Assembly (NCBI RefSeq): GCF_014224355.1
Contig: NZ_VNWP01000003.1
Coordinates: 124,001 to 188,000, forward strand
Direction of reading: 5' to 3'
From: Synechococcus sp. BSA11S
GTDB lineage: Bacteria > Cyanobacteriota > Cyanobacteriia > PCC-6307 > Cyanobiaceae
DNA: 64,000 bases
Shown here: positions 51,887-60,656 of the stretch, piece after piece
How the letters are laid out: every line of letters begins with the position of its first letter
Position numbering within the stretch: position 1 is the first letter of the stretch
Position numbers and translations under genes: made by a program
Notes under the pieces: model-generated
Database searches by the model: none
Told to the model about the DNA's origin: nothing
What the model saw: only the letters and a program-made list of their open reading frames with translations

Positions 51887-52372
51887 ATGAGCATCGTCTC
51901 CAACTCGATCATCAACGCGGACGCCGAAGCCCGCTACCTCAGCCCTGGCGAACTCGACCAGATCAAGTCCTTCGTAGCCGGCGGTCAACGCCGTCTGCGG
52001 GTGGCTCAGGTCCTGGGAGAGAGCCGCGAGCGCATCGTGAAGCAGGCCGGCGGCGCCCTCTTTCAGAAGCGACCCGACCTGATCTCTCCCGGAGGCAATG
52101 CCTACGGCGAGGAAATGACGGCCACCTGTCTCCGTGACGTCGACTACTACCTGCGCCTGGTGACCTACGGCGTCGTAGCCGGTGACGTCACCCCGATCGA
52201 AGAAATCGGCATCATCGGCGCCCGCGAGATGTATCGCGCACTCGGCACTCCCCTGGAGGCCATGGCCGAGGTCGTCCGTGAGCTCAAGAACGCCTCCATG
52301 GGGCTGCTCACCGGAGCCGACGCCGAAGAGGCAGGCTTCTACTTCGACTACGTCATCGGCGCCCTCTCCTGA
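51887..52372 (+). CDS. apcA: Allophycocyanin alpha subunit
   Basis: 161 residues. [20 protein letters not shown] is the canonical start. The bilin-binding cysteine lies in [20 protein letters not shown] near residue 81. [20 protein letters not shown] closes the globin-like fold. With ApcB it forms the trimers of the phycobilisome core. The apcB gene follows 40 bases later. Confidence 0.98.
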   Translation: MSIVSNSIINADAEARYLSPGELDQIKSFVAGGQRRLRVAQVLGESRERIVKQAGGALFQKRPDLISPGGNAYGEEMTATCLRDVDYYLRLVTYGVVAGDVTPIEEIGIIGAREMYRALGTPLEAMAEVVRELKNASMGLLTGADAEEAGFYFDYVIGALS

Positions 52373-52412
52373 GGCTTCGCCTCTCCTTGCCCCCCGCCTC
52401 TTCACAGGACAC

Positions 52413-52901
52413 ATGCAAGACGCGATCACCAACGTCATCAACCAGTCCGACGTTCAGGGTCTCTACCTGGACGACTCTTCGATCGGACGGCTGGAGCAGT
52501 ACTTCTCCAGCGGCGAGCTCCGTGTCCGCGCTGCGGCCACCGTCGGTGCCAACTCGGCAGCGATCATCAAGGAAGCCGTCGCCAAGACCCTGCTCTACTC
52601 GGACATCACCCGTCCGGGCGGCAACATGTACACCACTCGTCGCTATGCCGCCTGCATCCGCGACCTGGACTACTACCTTCGCTATGCCACCTACGCCATG
52701 CTGGCCGGTGACACTTCGATTCTCGATGAGCGGGTGCTGAACGGGCTCAAGGAGACCTACAACTCCCTGGGTGTGCCCATCGGCGCCACTGTCCAGTCGA
52801 TCCAGGCCATCAAGGAAGCTGCAGCTTCGCTGGTGGGTCCAGACGCTGGTCGTGAACTCGGCACCTACCTCGACTACATCAGCTCCGGCCTGGGCAACTG
52901 A
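52413..52901 (+). CDS. apcB: Allophycocyanin beta subunit
   Basis: 162 residues. [20 protein letters not shown] starts the protein; bilin attaches at Cys in [20 protein letters not shown] near residue 82, and the methylated Asn region reads [12 protein letters not shown]. It partners ApcA in core discs. apcC follows 35 bases later on the same transcript. Confidence 0.98.
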   Translation: MQDAITNVINQSDVQGLYLDDSSIGRLEQYFSSGELRVRAAATVGANSAAIIKEAVAKTLLYSDITRPGGNMYTTRRYAACIRDLDYYLRYATYAMLAGDTSILDERVLNGLKETYNSLGVPIGATVQSIQAIKEAAASLVGPDAGRELGTYLDYISSGLGN

Positions 52902-52936
52902 TCCCAACCCAACGCCCCACCCGCGAGGATCACCAC

Positions 52937-53137
52937 ATGCGCCTGTTCAAGATCACGGCCTGCATTCCCTGCCCTGAAAAGGTCAGGAGTCAGCGGGAAC
53001 TGCAGAACACCTTCTTCACCAAGTGGGTGCCCTACGAGAGCTGGTTCGCTGAACAGCAGCGGATCATGAAGCAGGGGGGCAAGATTCTCAAGGTTGAGCT
53101 CGCCACGGGTCGTCGTCAGATCAACGTCGGCAACTGA
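52937..53137 (+). CDS. apcC: Phycobilisome small core linker (LC, 7.8 kDa)
   Basis: 66 residues. MRLFKITACIPCPEKVRSQR and ITACIPC are typical, with the CpcD-like fold continuing in GGKILKVELATGRRQINVGN. It fits inside allophycocyanin trimers and stabilises the core cylinder ends. A strong terminator follows 72 bases after its stop. Confidence 0.97.
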   Translation: MRLFKITACIPCPEKVRSQRELQNTFFTKWVPYESWFAEQQRIMKQGGKILKVELATGRRQINVGN

Positions 53138-53208
53138 AGGCTGAACGGGCTCCGGTGAAGTCCAACACGATCGCCTTGATCCATGGCCTTCACGTCCCAA
53201 TCCAGCTG

Positions 53209-53235
53209 AGCCCGGCCCTGGCCGGGCTTTTTTTT
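53209..53235 (+). terminator. Rho-independent terminator of apcC
   Basis: agcccggc (53209-53216) pairs perfectly with gccgggct (53221-53228), followed by a run of T to 53235. It ends the apcABC transcript before ftsW. Confidence 0.92.
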
Positions 53236-53315
53236 GTCCCACCCCCCTTTCCCCAAGCCTGCGTCCACGGCTGAATGGGGAACGGCACGCCCTGCGCCAG
53301 TTTTTGCCGGCCACC

Positions 53316-54572
53316 ATGAACCGTCGCTCCAGGAGCCCAGCCAGTCCACGTGCCGGAAACCCGGGAGCAGCAGCGGAGGCGGCCCAGGGGCCGCTGCACC
53401 TGGCCTGGGCCCAGTGGCCAGCCGAAGCCAGGTTGCTGCTGGTGATGGTGGCGATCTGGTGCCTGGCTGGGCTGCTGATCCTGGGGTCAGCCAGCTGGTG
53501 GGTGGCGGCCCGCGAGAACGGGGATCCCGCCTTCTACATCAAACGCCAGGCGATCTGGTTGATGGCCAGCTGGGGGCTGCTGTGGCTGGCGATGCGCACC
53601 TCCCTGCGGCGCTGGCTGCGGTTGGCAGGACCGGCCGTGCTGATCGGCGGCGTGCTGATCGCCGCCACCCTGGTGGCGGGCAGCACGGTCAATGGAGCCA
53701 GCCGCTGGCTGGTGCTCGGACCGATCCAGATTCAGCCCTCCGAATTGGTCAAACCCTTCGTGGTGCTGCAGGGGGCCTCCCTCTTCGCCCACTGGAAGCG
53801 CATCGGCCTCGATCAGAAAATGCTCTGGCTGGGCACCTTTGCAACCCTGCTGCTGTTGATTCTCAAGCAGCCGAACCTGAGTACGGCCGCCCTGACGGGC
53901 CTGCTGCTCTGGTTCATGGCCCTGGCGGCCGGTTTGCCCCTGGTCTCATTGCTGGGCACCGCAGCGGCAGGAGGGGCCCTGGGTTCCGCCAGCATTCTGG
54001 TGAATGAATACCAGCGCCTCCGGGTCGTCTCTTTCCTCAACCCCTGGCGGGATCCCCAGGGGGACGGGTATCAGCTGGTGCAGAGCCTGCTGGCGATCGG
54101 CTCAGGAGGGGTCCTGGGGGAGGGATTCGGCCTCTCGACCCAGAAGCTGCAATACCTGCCGATCCAGTCGACTGATTTCATCTTCGCGGTCTTCGCCGAG
54201 GAGTTCGGCTTCGTGGGCTCGATGGTGGTGGTGCTGTTCCTGATGTTGTTCGGCTTTGTGGGCCTGCGGGTGGCCCTGGGCTGCCGCAGCAATCAGCAGC
54301 GCCTCGTGGCCATCGGTGCCACCACCCTGCTGGTGGGCCAGTCGATCCTCAACATCGCTGTGGCCAGCGGATCCATGCCCACCACTGGCCTGCCGCTGCC
54401 CATGATCAGCTACGGCGGCAACTCACTGCTCGCCAGCCTGCTCACCGCCGGCCTGCTCATCCGCTGCTCGCTGGAATCCCGCGGCTTAGAGAGTCGGCCG
54501 AGCCGCAGCCGCCGCCAACGGGGCGGTGAGGCCCGCGCTGGGGCCGGCCCCGACCCTGCCCCGATAGGCTGA
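53316..54572 (+). CDS. ftsW: FtsW/RodA/SpoVE family peptidoglycan glycosyltransferase
   Basis: 418 residues with about nine or ten membrane helices. The SEDS signatures GASRWLVLGPIQIQPSELVKP, NPWRDPQGDGYQLVQSLLAIGSGG, LPIQSTDFIFAVFAEEFGF and GLPLPMISYGGNSLLAS are intact. FtsW polymerises glycan strands at the division septum. The C-terminal tail is hydrophilic and Arg-rich. The ATG at 53316 is preferred to an upstream TTG. Whether it is FtsW rather than RodA is judged by overall sequence; I favour FtsW. Confidence 0.93.
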   Translation: MNRRSRSPASPRAGNPGAAAEAAQGPLHLAWAQWPAEARLLLVMVAIWCLAGLLILGSASWWVAARENGDPAFYIKRQAIWLMASWGLLWLAMRTSLRRWLRLAGPAVLIGGVLIAATLVAGSTVNGASRWLVLGPIQIQPSELVKPFVVLQGASLFAHWKRIGLDQKMLWLGTFATLLLLILKQPNLSTAALTGLLLWFMALAAGLPLVSLLGTAAAGGALGSASILVNEYQRLRVVSFLNPWRDPQGDGYQLVQSLLAIGSGGVLGEGFGLSTQKLQYLPIQSTDFIFAVFAEEFGFVGSMVVVLFLMLFGFVGLRVALGCRSNQQRLVAIGATTLLVGQSILNIAVASGSMPTTGLPLPMISYGGNSLLASLLTAGLLIRCSLESRGLESRPSRSRRQRGGEARAGAGPDPAPIG

Positions 54573-54624
54573 ATCTCCCTCCCGAGCGACGGGCCCGCCG
54601 CCGTCCGGGACCATCAGGACAAGG

Positions 54625-55353
54625 ATGAACGGCTTCGGCCTGCCCCTTTCGGATTTGGCCCTCTGGAGCGAGCAGCTGCTTCAGAACTCCCTCTCGGCAC
54701 CCGGTCCTCTCACGGTCACCATGGTGTTCGGTGCCGGCTTGCTCACCAGCCTGGGGCCCTGTTCGCTCTCGCTGCTGCCGATCACGGTGGCGTACATGGC
54801 CGGCTTCTCAAGACCGGAAGCGCCGGGGCGGCCCTGGCAGCGCAGCTTCAGTTTCGCGGCGGGAATCGTGGCCGCCCTGGTGGTGCTTGGTGGCACCACC
54901 TCCCTGCTTGGGCGGCTCTATGGCCAGGTGCCCGGCTTCATTCCCACCGTGGTGGCCCTGCTGGCGGTGCTGATGGGCCTCAACCTGCTCGGACTGGTGC
55001 CCCTCTCCCTGCCGGCGGGTCCTGATCCCGAGCTATGGCGCCAGCGGGTGCCCGCTCCCCTCGCCCCGCTGGCAGCGGGGGCCGCCTTCGGCCTGGCGGC
55101 CAGCCCTTGCACCACACCGGTTCTGGCCGTTCTGCTGGCCTGGATTGCCCAGCAGGGTCGCCCGCTGCTGGGCATGCTGCTGCTCACCTGCTTTGGGGCT
55201 GGTCAGGTCATTCCCCTGGTGCTGGCGGGGTCAGCCGCGGCCACGATGCCCCGGCTGCTTGCCCTGCGTGAACGCAGCCGCTGGATCCCCCCGATCAGCG
55301 GCGCGATTCTGCTCGCCAGCGGTGGTCTCACCCTTCTGGCCCGGCTGCCATGA
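54625..55353 (+). CDS. ccdA: Cytochrome c biogenesis protein CcdA
   Basis: 242 residues with six membrane helices. Two conserved cysteines lie in [20 protein letters not shown] and [16 protein letters not shown], which carry reductant across the membrane to keep apocytochrome c thiols reduced in the thylakoid lumen. The N-terminal 30 residues are soluble. Its stop overlaps the ccs1 ATG by four bases: the two System II cytochrome c assembly genes form an operon. Confidence 0.95.
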   Translation: MNGFGLPLSDLALWSEQLLQNSLSAPGPLTVTMVFGAGLLTSLGPCSLSLLPITVAYMAGFSRPEAPGRPWQRSFSFAAGIVAALVVLGGTTSLLGRLYGQVPGFIPTVVALLAVLMGLNLLGLVPLSLPAGPDPELWRQRVPAPLAPLAAGAAFGLAASPCTTPVLAVLLAWIAQQGRPLLGMLLLTCFGAGQVIPLVLAGSAAATMPRLLALRERSRWIPPISGAILLASGGLTLLARLP

Positions 55354-56672
55354 AGACCCTCAGCCGTCTGGCTGGCTGGATCTCGGATCTGCGCCTGGCC
55401 ATCGGCCTGCTGCTGGTGATCGCCCTGGCTAGCGGCCTGGGCACGGTCATTCCCCAGCAGGAGGCCGCCGAGGTGTACCACCAGGCTTACGACAGCAAGC
55501 CCTGGCTCGGGCTGCTCGATGGCGCCGGGATCCTCAACCTGGAGCTGGATCATGTCTACGCCAGCCGGTGGTTCCTGGCTCTGCTGGCCTGGCTGGGCCT
55601 GTCGCTGGTGCTGTGCAGCTGGCGACGCCAGTGGCCCGCCCTGCAGGCTGCCCTGCGTTGGATCGACTACCGCTCTCCCCGCCAGCTGAGCAAGTTGAGC
55701 CTGGCCGAATCCCTGCCCAGTGCCCAGCCCATCGCCGACCTCGACGCCCTTGCTCAGCTGCTGGAAAGCCAGCGCTGGCAGCTGAAGACCCAGGGTGATC
55801 GGCTGGCGGCCCGACGCGGGATTCTGGGCAGAGTTGGGCCCCTGCTGGTCCATGCCGGTCTGGTGGTGCTGATGGTGGGAGCCTCATGGGGGGCGCTGGC
55901 CGGCCAGCGCCTGGAGCGTTTCCTCGCCCCGGGCCACGACCTTCAGCTCCTCAACCAGCGTGGTCAGACCCAGATGACCCTGGCGGTCGACGCGTTCCGG
56001 ATCGAGCGGGATCCTGCCGGGCGGCCCGAGCAGTTCCGTTCCGAGCTGCGCCTGCTCGATCCCGACGGTGAACCGCTGCAGCACAGCCAGATCAGCGTGA
56101 ACCATCCCCTGCGCTTCCGGGGAATGACCGTGTACCAAGCCGACTGGTCACTGGCGGCGATCACCGTGCAACTGGGGCGCAGCCCCTTGCTGCAGCTTCC
56201 CTTGCGCAGCCTCCCCGAGCTGGGGGAGCAGGTGTGGGGCCTGGCCCTGCCGACCAGGCCGGACGGCTCAGAGCCCGTGCTGCTGGCCCTCAACAGCGAG
56301 ATGGGACCGGTTGATGTGTACTCGGCCCAGGCCCAGCTGATCGGCCAGATCACCCCTGGGGGCGAGGCCCTGGAGATCGCTGGTCTCCCCCTGAAGGTGG
56401 TGGAAGTCATGCCCGCCAGTGGCCTTCTGCTCAAACGGGATCCGGGAGTCCCCCTGGTCTATGGCGGTTTTGCCATTGCGCTGCTGGGCGGCGGCCTGAG
56501 CCTGATCGCCACCCGACAGCTCTGGGCCATTGCCGACAGTGATCAAGGCCAGCTGCACGTGGGAGGCCTCTGCAACCGCAACCTCACGGCCCTGGCCAAC
56601 GAACTGCCACTGTTGCTCGAGCACCTGCGTTCAGGCGCGGGCCTCAGCAGTCCTGCCGCTGGCCGTGGCTGA
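55350..56672 (+). CDS. ccs1: Cytochrome c biogenesis protein Ccs1 (ResB-like)
   Basis: 440 residues. Three N-terminal membrane helices ([64 protein letters not shown]), a large lumenal domain and a fourth helix near the end ([22 protein letters not shown]) define ResB/Ccs1. With CcsA it delivers haem to apocytochromes c and f. Its 3' end overlaps queF by 29 bases on the opposite strand. Confidence 0.95.
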   Translation: MKTLSRLAGWISDLRLAIGLLLVIALASGLGTVIPQQEAAEVYHQAYDSKPWLGLLDGAGILNLELDHVYASRWFLALLAWLGLSLVLCSWRRQWPALQAALRWIDYRSPRQLSKLSLAESLPSAQPIADLDALAQLLESQRWQLKTQGDRLAARRGILGRVGPLLVHAGLVVLMVGASWGALAGQRLERFLAPGHDLQLLNQRGQTQMTLAVDAFRIERDPAGRPEQFRSELRLLDPDGEPLQHSQISVNHPLRFRGMTVYQADWSLAAITVQLGRSPLLQLPLRSLPELGEQVWGLALPTRPDGSEPVLLALNSEMGPVDVYSAQAQLIGQITPGGEALEIAGLPLKVVEVMPASGLLLKRDPGVPLVYGGFAIALLGGGLSLIATRQLWAIADSDQGQLHVGGLCNRNLTALANELPLLLEHLRSGAGLSSPAAGRG

Positions 56673-57132
56673 CCCTGATCACGGTGTGCACGTTGCCACG
56701 GGGATTGAAATCGGCTTCCAGCTGCATCCAGACCGGCTTGGCGGCGGCCACCAGTTCATCAAGGATTCGGTTGGCCACCTCTTCATGGGAGATGCTGCGG
56801 TCGCGCCAGCTGTTGACATAGAGCTTGAGGGCCTTGAGTTCGAGCACGCTCGGTCCTGGCTGATAGATCAGCCGCAGCACAGCGAAATCGGGGTAGCCGG
56901 AGAACGGGCACTTGCAGGTGAACTCCGGCAGCTCGATCGACACCTCGTAGGCGCGGCCCCGGCGGGGGTTGTCGAAGCAGATCAGCGGTGCCTCCTCGCT
57001 GATCAGTCGCTCTCCGTAGCGCGGGCTGATGGTGCCCTCCTGGGAATCCATGCCGGCTGCGGCGCGACCTGTGGCCGTAGCGGTGGCGGCGGCAGTGGCA
57101 GTGGCGGTGCTGGAACTGGAAGGGGATGGCAT
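56644..57132 (-). CDS. queF: 7-cyano-7-deazaguanine reductase (QueF)
   Basis: 162 residues from 57132. The core starting near residue 28 ([17 protein letters not shown]) includes the QueF motif [18 protein letters not shown] with the catalytic Cys, and [24 protein letters not shown], the NADPH/substrate region. It reduces preQ0 to preQ1 in queuosine synthesis. The first 27 residues are a Ser/Thr/Ala low-complexity run, so an internal start at 57051 (135 residues) is as likely. The 3' end overlaps ccs1. Confidence 0.9.
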   Translation of the reverse strand: MPSPSSSSTATATAAATATATGRAAAGMDSQEGTISPRYGERLISEEAPLICFDNPRRGRAYEVSIELPEFTCKCPFSGYPDFAVLRLIYQPGPSVLELKALKLYVNSWRDRSISHEEVANRILDELVAAAKPVWMQLEADFNPRGNVHTVIRVSHGQRQDC

Positions 57133-57223
57133 CGGTGGTGGAAGGAGGAGAGAGGACGTGGCATCGATCGTAGGAACGCTTAATTCGTGAAGATTGCCGA
57201 AGGAAGCCCGTTTTTGTTCTCAA

Positions 57224-57252
57224 TGGACAGCTGGACTGGCTAGAAGTAACTT
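57224..57252 (+). promoter_or_regulatory. Candidate promoter of the riboswitch-DUF4278 transcript
   Basis: TGGACA (57224-57229) resembles the -35 consensus with one mismatch. Exactly 17 bases follow, then TAACTT (57247-57252), an acceptable -10 hexamer. Transcription would start near 57259, just five bases ahead of the riboswitch-like structure. No good NtcA site is found above it. Confidence 0.55.
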
Positions 57253-57263
57253 GAAGGACAAAA

Positions 57264-57331
57264 CGTTGGACACCTTTCGGAGAGGTCCCTGGCCCTCCTG
57301 TCGGAAGTAGCCCCCGCGAGGCGAAGCAACG
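57264..57331 (+). ncRNA. Glutamine-riboswitch-like RNA (glnA / Downstream-peptide type)
   Basis: The conserved glnA-RNA words occur in the right order: CGTTG (57264-57268), CGGAAGTAGC (57302-57311) and CGAAGCAACGC (57322-57332). CGTTG pairs with CAACG (57327-57331) as P1, GACA (57269-57272) with TGTC (57299-57302) as P2, and GCC with GGC as P3 around 57310-57322, giving the expected three-way junction. This family binds L-glutamine, and its Downstream-peptide form lies ahead of short ORFs in picocyanobacteria. The DUF4278 start is 66 bases further on. The assignment is from remembered consensus, not a covariance search. Confidence 0.72.
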
Positions 57332-57397
57332 CTCCTTCCCACGAAGCGACACCGAGCCCATTGGGCCAGTGAACTCCATCCCTTCGAGGACCCAGTC

Positions 57398-57625
57398 ATG
57401 TCCACAGACCAACTTGTCTACCGCGGCGTCCACTACGCCATGCCCCAGCATCAGCAGTTCCCCAGCGTCGAACCGGTGGAGCACGTGTACCGCGGTGTTC
57501 ACTACCGCGTGCCGCTGAAGCATGAACCCCAGCCGGTCGATGAAACCCTCGATCTTCACTACCGCGGGCACATTTATCACCACCACCACCACCAGCAGGC
57601 CCAGCGCGATCTGCAGGAAGGCTGA
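57398..57625 (+). CDS. Small DUF4278 protein (possible PII-pathway regulator)
   Basis: 75 residues with three copies of a YRGxxY motif: VYRGVHYAMP (7-16), VYRGVHYRVP and HYRGHIYHHHH, the last running into five natural histidines. DUF4278 is a cyanobacterial domain of this YRG type. I recall PirA, a small PII-interacting regulator of arginine synthesis in Synechocystis, as being linked to this domain. This gene follows a glutamine-riboswitch-like leader and stands two genes before glnB, which fits that role, but the function is inferred from context. Confidence 0.83.
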   Translation: MSTDQLVYRGVHYAMPQHQQFPSVEPVEHVYRGVHYRVPLKHEPQPVDETLDLHYRGHIYHHHHHQQAQRDLQEG

Positions 57626-57640
57626 GGCCCGCCAGCCTGA

Positions 57641-58315
<675 letters not shown>

Positions 58316-58347
58316 GTTCGGCGGCCAACCACCGCTTCTGCATCGTC

Positions 58348-58379
58348 AACCGGAGATCCAAACGGGTCTCCGGTTTTTT
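58348..58379 (+). terminator. Rho-independent terminator of glnB
   Basis: aaccggaga (58348-58356) pairs with tctccggtt (58367-58375), followed by six T. It lies between glnB and the convergent tlyA gene. Confidence 0.9.
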
Positions 58380-58402
58380 GTGCTCAGCCAGCTTGGTTGT
58401 TC

Positions 58403-59257
58403 TCAGCCACCCAGGAGGGTGCGGCTCACCAGGTCACTGATCGATTCCGGTGTCAACGGGTTTCCAGCCTTCAGGTTGCCTGCCAGCGGAGCCTCACCAC
58501 CTGACTCAGGCATCGAGCACAGCCAGAGCAGGTATTCGTGATTGCCGGCGGGGCCGGTGATCGGGGAAGCGATCAGGCCGCAGGGACGCCAGCCAAGCGC
58601 TTCGGCGGCGCTGATCACGGCCGTGATGGCATCAGCATGGGCGACGGGATCGCGCACCACCCCGCCTTTGCCAACCCGCTCGCGACCCACCTCGAACTGG
58701 GGTTTCACCAGCAGCACGGCTTCGGCGCCCCTGGGCTGCAGCAGGGCCCGCAGGGCCGGCAGCACCAGGGCCAGGGAGATGAACGAGACGTCGGCCACGG
58801 CCAGATCCGGCCAGACATCATCGGGGCCGTAAAGCTGCTCGGGGGTGAGGCGGCGCAGATTGGTGCGCTCGCGCAGCACCACCCGCGGGTCGGTGCGCAG
58901 GCTCCAGGCGGTCTGGCCGTAGCCCACATCGATGCCGTAGACCCGCGCGGCGCCGTGCTGGAGAAGGCAGTCGCTGAAGCCGCCGGTGGAGATCCCGCCA
59001 TCGAGGCAGACGCGGCCCTGAACCTCCAGGGGGAAGGCCTCCAGGGCCGCCACCAGTTTCTCGCCACCGCGGGAGACGAAGCGAGGCGGATGGCTCACCT
59101 CGGGCCTCAGCTCCGCCGGCACCTCCTGACCGGGCTTGTCGAGTACCCGGTCGCCGCTGCGCACCCGCCCGGCACGGATCAACTGCTGCGCCTGCTGACG
59201 GCTGGCGGCCAGGCCCAGCGCCACCAGATGCTGATCGAGCCGCTGCTTGCCTGCCAT
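58403..59257 (-). CDS. tlyA: TlyA-family RNA methyltransferase
   Basis: 284 residues from the ATG at 59257 (MAGKQRLDQHLVALG). An N-terminal S4 RNA-binding domain (about 5-65, LAASRQQAQQLIRAGRVR) is followed by an RrmJ/FtsJ-like methyltransferase: motif I is CLDGGISTGGFSDCLLQ, then GIDVGYGQTAW, and the catalytic region VSFISLALVLPAL and LLVKPQFEVGRE. TlyA proteins methylate 2'-OH of rRNA cytidines; family members were once called hemolysins. The open frame upstream does not show homology. Confidence 0.9.
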   Translation of the reverse strand: MAGKQRLDQHLVALGLAASRQQAQQLIRAGRVRSGDRVLDKPGQEVPAELRPEVSHPPRFVSRGGEKLVAALEAFPLEVQGRVCLDGGISTGGFSDCLLQHGAARVYGIDVGYGQTAWSLRTDPRVVLRERTNLRRLTPEQLYGPDDVWPDLAVADVSFISLALVLPALRALLQPRGAEAVLLVKPQFEVGRERVGKGGVVRDPVAHADAITAVISAAEALGWRPCGLIASPITGPAGNHEYLLWLCSMPESGGEAPLAGNLKAGNPLTPESISDLVSRTLLGG

Positions 59258-59314
59258 CGGGATCCCGTTGGGGTCGACCCATAGATTGACCAGGACGTTG
59301 CCACGCGCTGGCCC

Positions 59315-60610
59315 TTGATCGAGCGTTACACCCTGCCCGAGATGGGCAGCCTCTGGAGCGAAGAGGCGAAGTTCCAGAGCTGGCTGGAGGTGGAGATCGC
59401 CGCCTGCGAGGCCAATGCTCAGCTGGGTCGCGTCCCCCAGGAAGCCATGGCCGCCATCCGGGAGCGGGCGCGCTTCGAGGTGCCGCGAATTCTGGAGATC
59501 GAGGCGGAAGTGCGCCACGACGTGATCGCCTTCCTCACCAACGTCAATGAACACGTTGGTGAGGCGGGCCGCTACATCCACGTGGGCATGACCAGCTCGG
59601 ATGTGCTCGACACCGGCCTTGCCCTGCAGCTGAAGGCGTCGGTGGCTGTCCTGCGGCAGGAACTCGATCAGCTGGGGGCCGCCCTGCGCACCCTGGCGGC
59701 GGAGCACAAGGACACGGTGATGATCGGACGCTCCCATGCGATCCATGGCGAGCCGATCACCTTCGGCTTCAAGGTGGCGGGCTGGCTGGCGGAAACGGAG
59801 CGCAACCGGGAGCGGCTGAAGCGGCTGGCCCAGGTGGTGGCGGTGGGTCAGGTGAGCGGGGCCATGGGCACCTATGCCAACACCGATCCCCGGGTGGAGG
59901 CCCTCACCTGCACCAGCCTCGGCCTGGAGCCCGACACCGCCAGCACCCAGGTGATCGCTCGCGATCGCCATGCCGAATACGTGCAGACCCTGGCGCTGGT
60001 GGGCACCTCGCTGGAGCGGTTCTCCACCGAGATCCGCAACCTGCAGCGCACCGATGTGCTGGAGGTGGAGGAGAACTTCGCCAAGGGACAGAAGGGAAGC
60101 TCGGCGATGCCCCACAAGCGCAATCCGATCCGCAGCGAGCGGATCAGTGGCCTGGCACGGGTGCTGCGCAGCTATACGATCGCGGCCCTGGAGAACGTGG
60201 CCCTCTGGCACGAGCGCGACATCAGCCACAGCTCGGTGGAGCGGATGATGCTGCCCGACTGCTCCTGCACGCTGCACTTCATGCTCCGGGAGATGACGGA
60301 GGTGGTGAAGGGTCTCGGGGTGTATCCCGAGAACATGAGCCGCAATCTGAACGTGTATGGCGGGGTGGTGTTCAGCCAGCGGGTGCTGCTGGCCCTGGTG
60401 GAGAGCGGCCTCAGCCGGGAGGAGGCCTACCGGATCGTGCAGCGCCACGCCCACGACGCCTGGAACCGCGAGGGGGGCGACTTCCGCGCCAACCTGGCCG
60501 CCGATCCCGAGGTGAGCGCACGCCTGAGCGAGCCCCAGATGGAGTCCTGCTTCTCCACCGATCTGCACCGCGCCCAGCTGGATGTGATCTGGGAGCGGCT
60601 GGGGATCTGA
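59315..60610 (+). CDS. purB: Adenylosuccinate lyase
   Basis: 431 residues. It begins IERYTLPEMGSLW, the exact family start, at a TTG codon (59315), so translation uses a rare start. The lyase signature GSSAMPHKRNPIRSERIS lies near residue 262 and HVGMTSSDVLDTGLALQL near 88; the catalytic His lies in GRSHAIHGEPITFGFK. It acts twice in purine synthesis, splitting SAICAR and adenylosuccinate. It diverges from tlyA by 57 bases and is convergent with the helicase. Confidence 0.96.
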   Translation: MIERYTLPEMGSLWSEEAKFQSWLEVEIAACEANAQLGRVPQEAMAAIRERARFEVPRILEIEAEVRHDVIAFLTNVNEHVGEAGRYIHVGMTSSDVLDTGLALQLKASVAVLRQELDQLGAALRTLAAEHKDTVMIGRSHAIHGEPITFGFKVAGWLAETERNRERLKRLAQVVAVGQVSGAMGTYANTDPRVEALTCTSLGLEPDTASTQVIARDRHAEYVQTLALVGTSLERFSTEIRNLQRTDVLEVEENFAKGQKGSSAMPHKRNPIRSERISGLARVLRSYTIAALENVALWHERDISHSSVERMMLPDCSCTLHFMLREMTEVVKGLGVYPENMSRNLNVYGGVVFSQRVLLALVESGLSREEAYRIVQRHAHDAWNREGGDFRANLAADPEVSARLSEPQMESCFSTDLHRAQLDVIWERLGI

Positions 60611-60656
60611 GACTGCCGGGTTGGACCTCCACGGCCCCATCGGCAGGGCCCACCGA

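Noticed and set aside
57080-57132. Simple repeat at the start of queF as a mobile or phase-variable element
   Set aside because: It is a short run of imperfect GC-rich triplets coding Ala/Thr; no exact repeat units long enough for slippage switching.
57301-57332. preQ1 riboswitch linked to nearby queF
   Set aside because: queF is on the opposite strand pointing away, and the motif words match the glutamine family rather than the short preQ1 pseudoknot.
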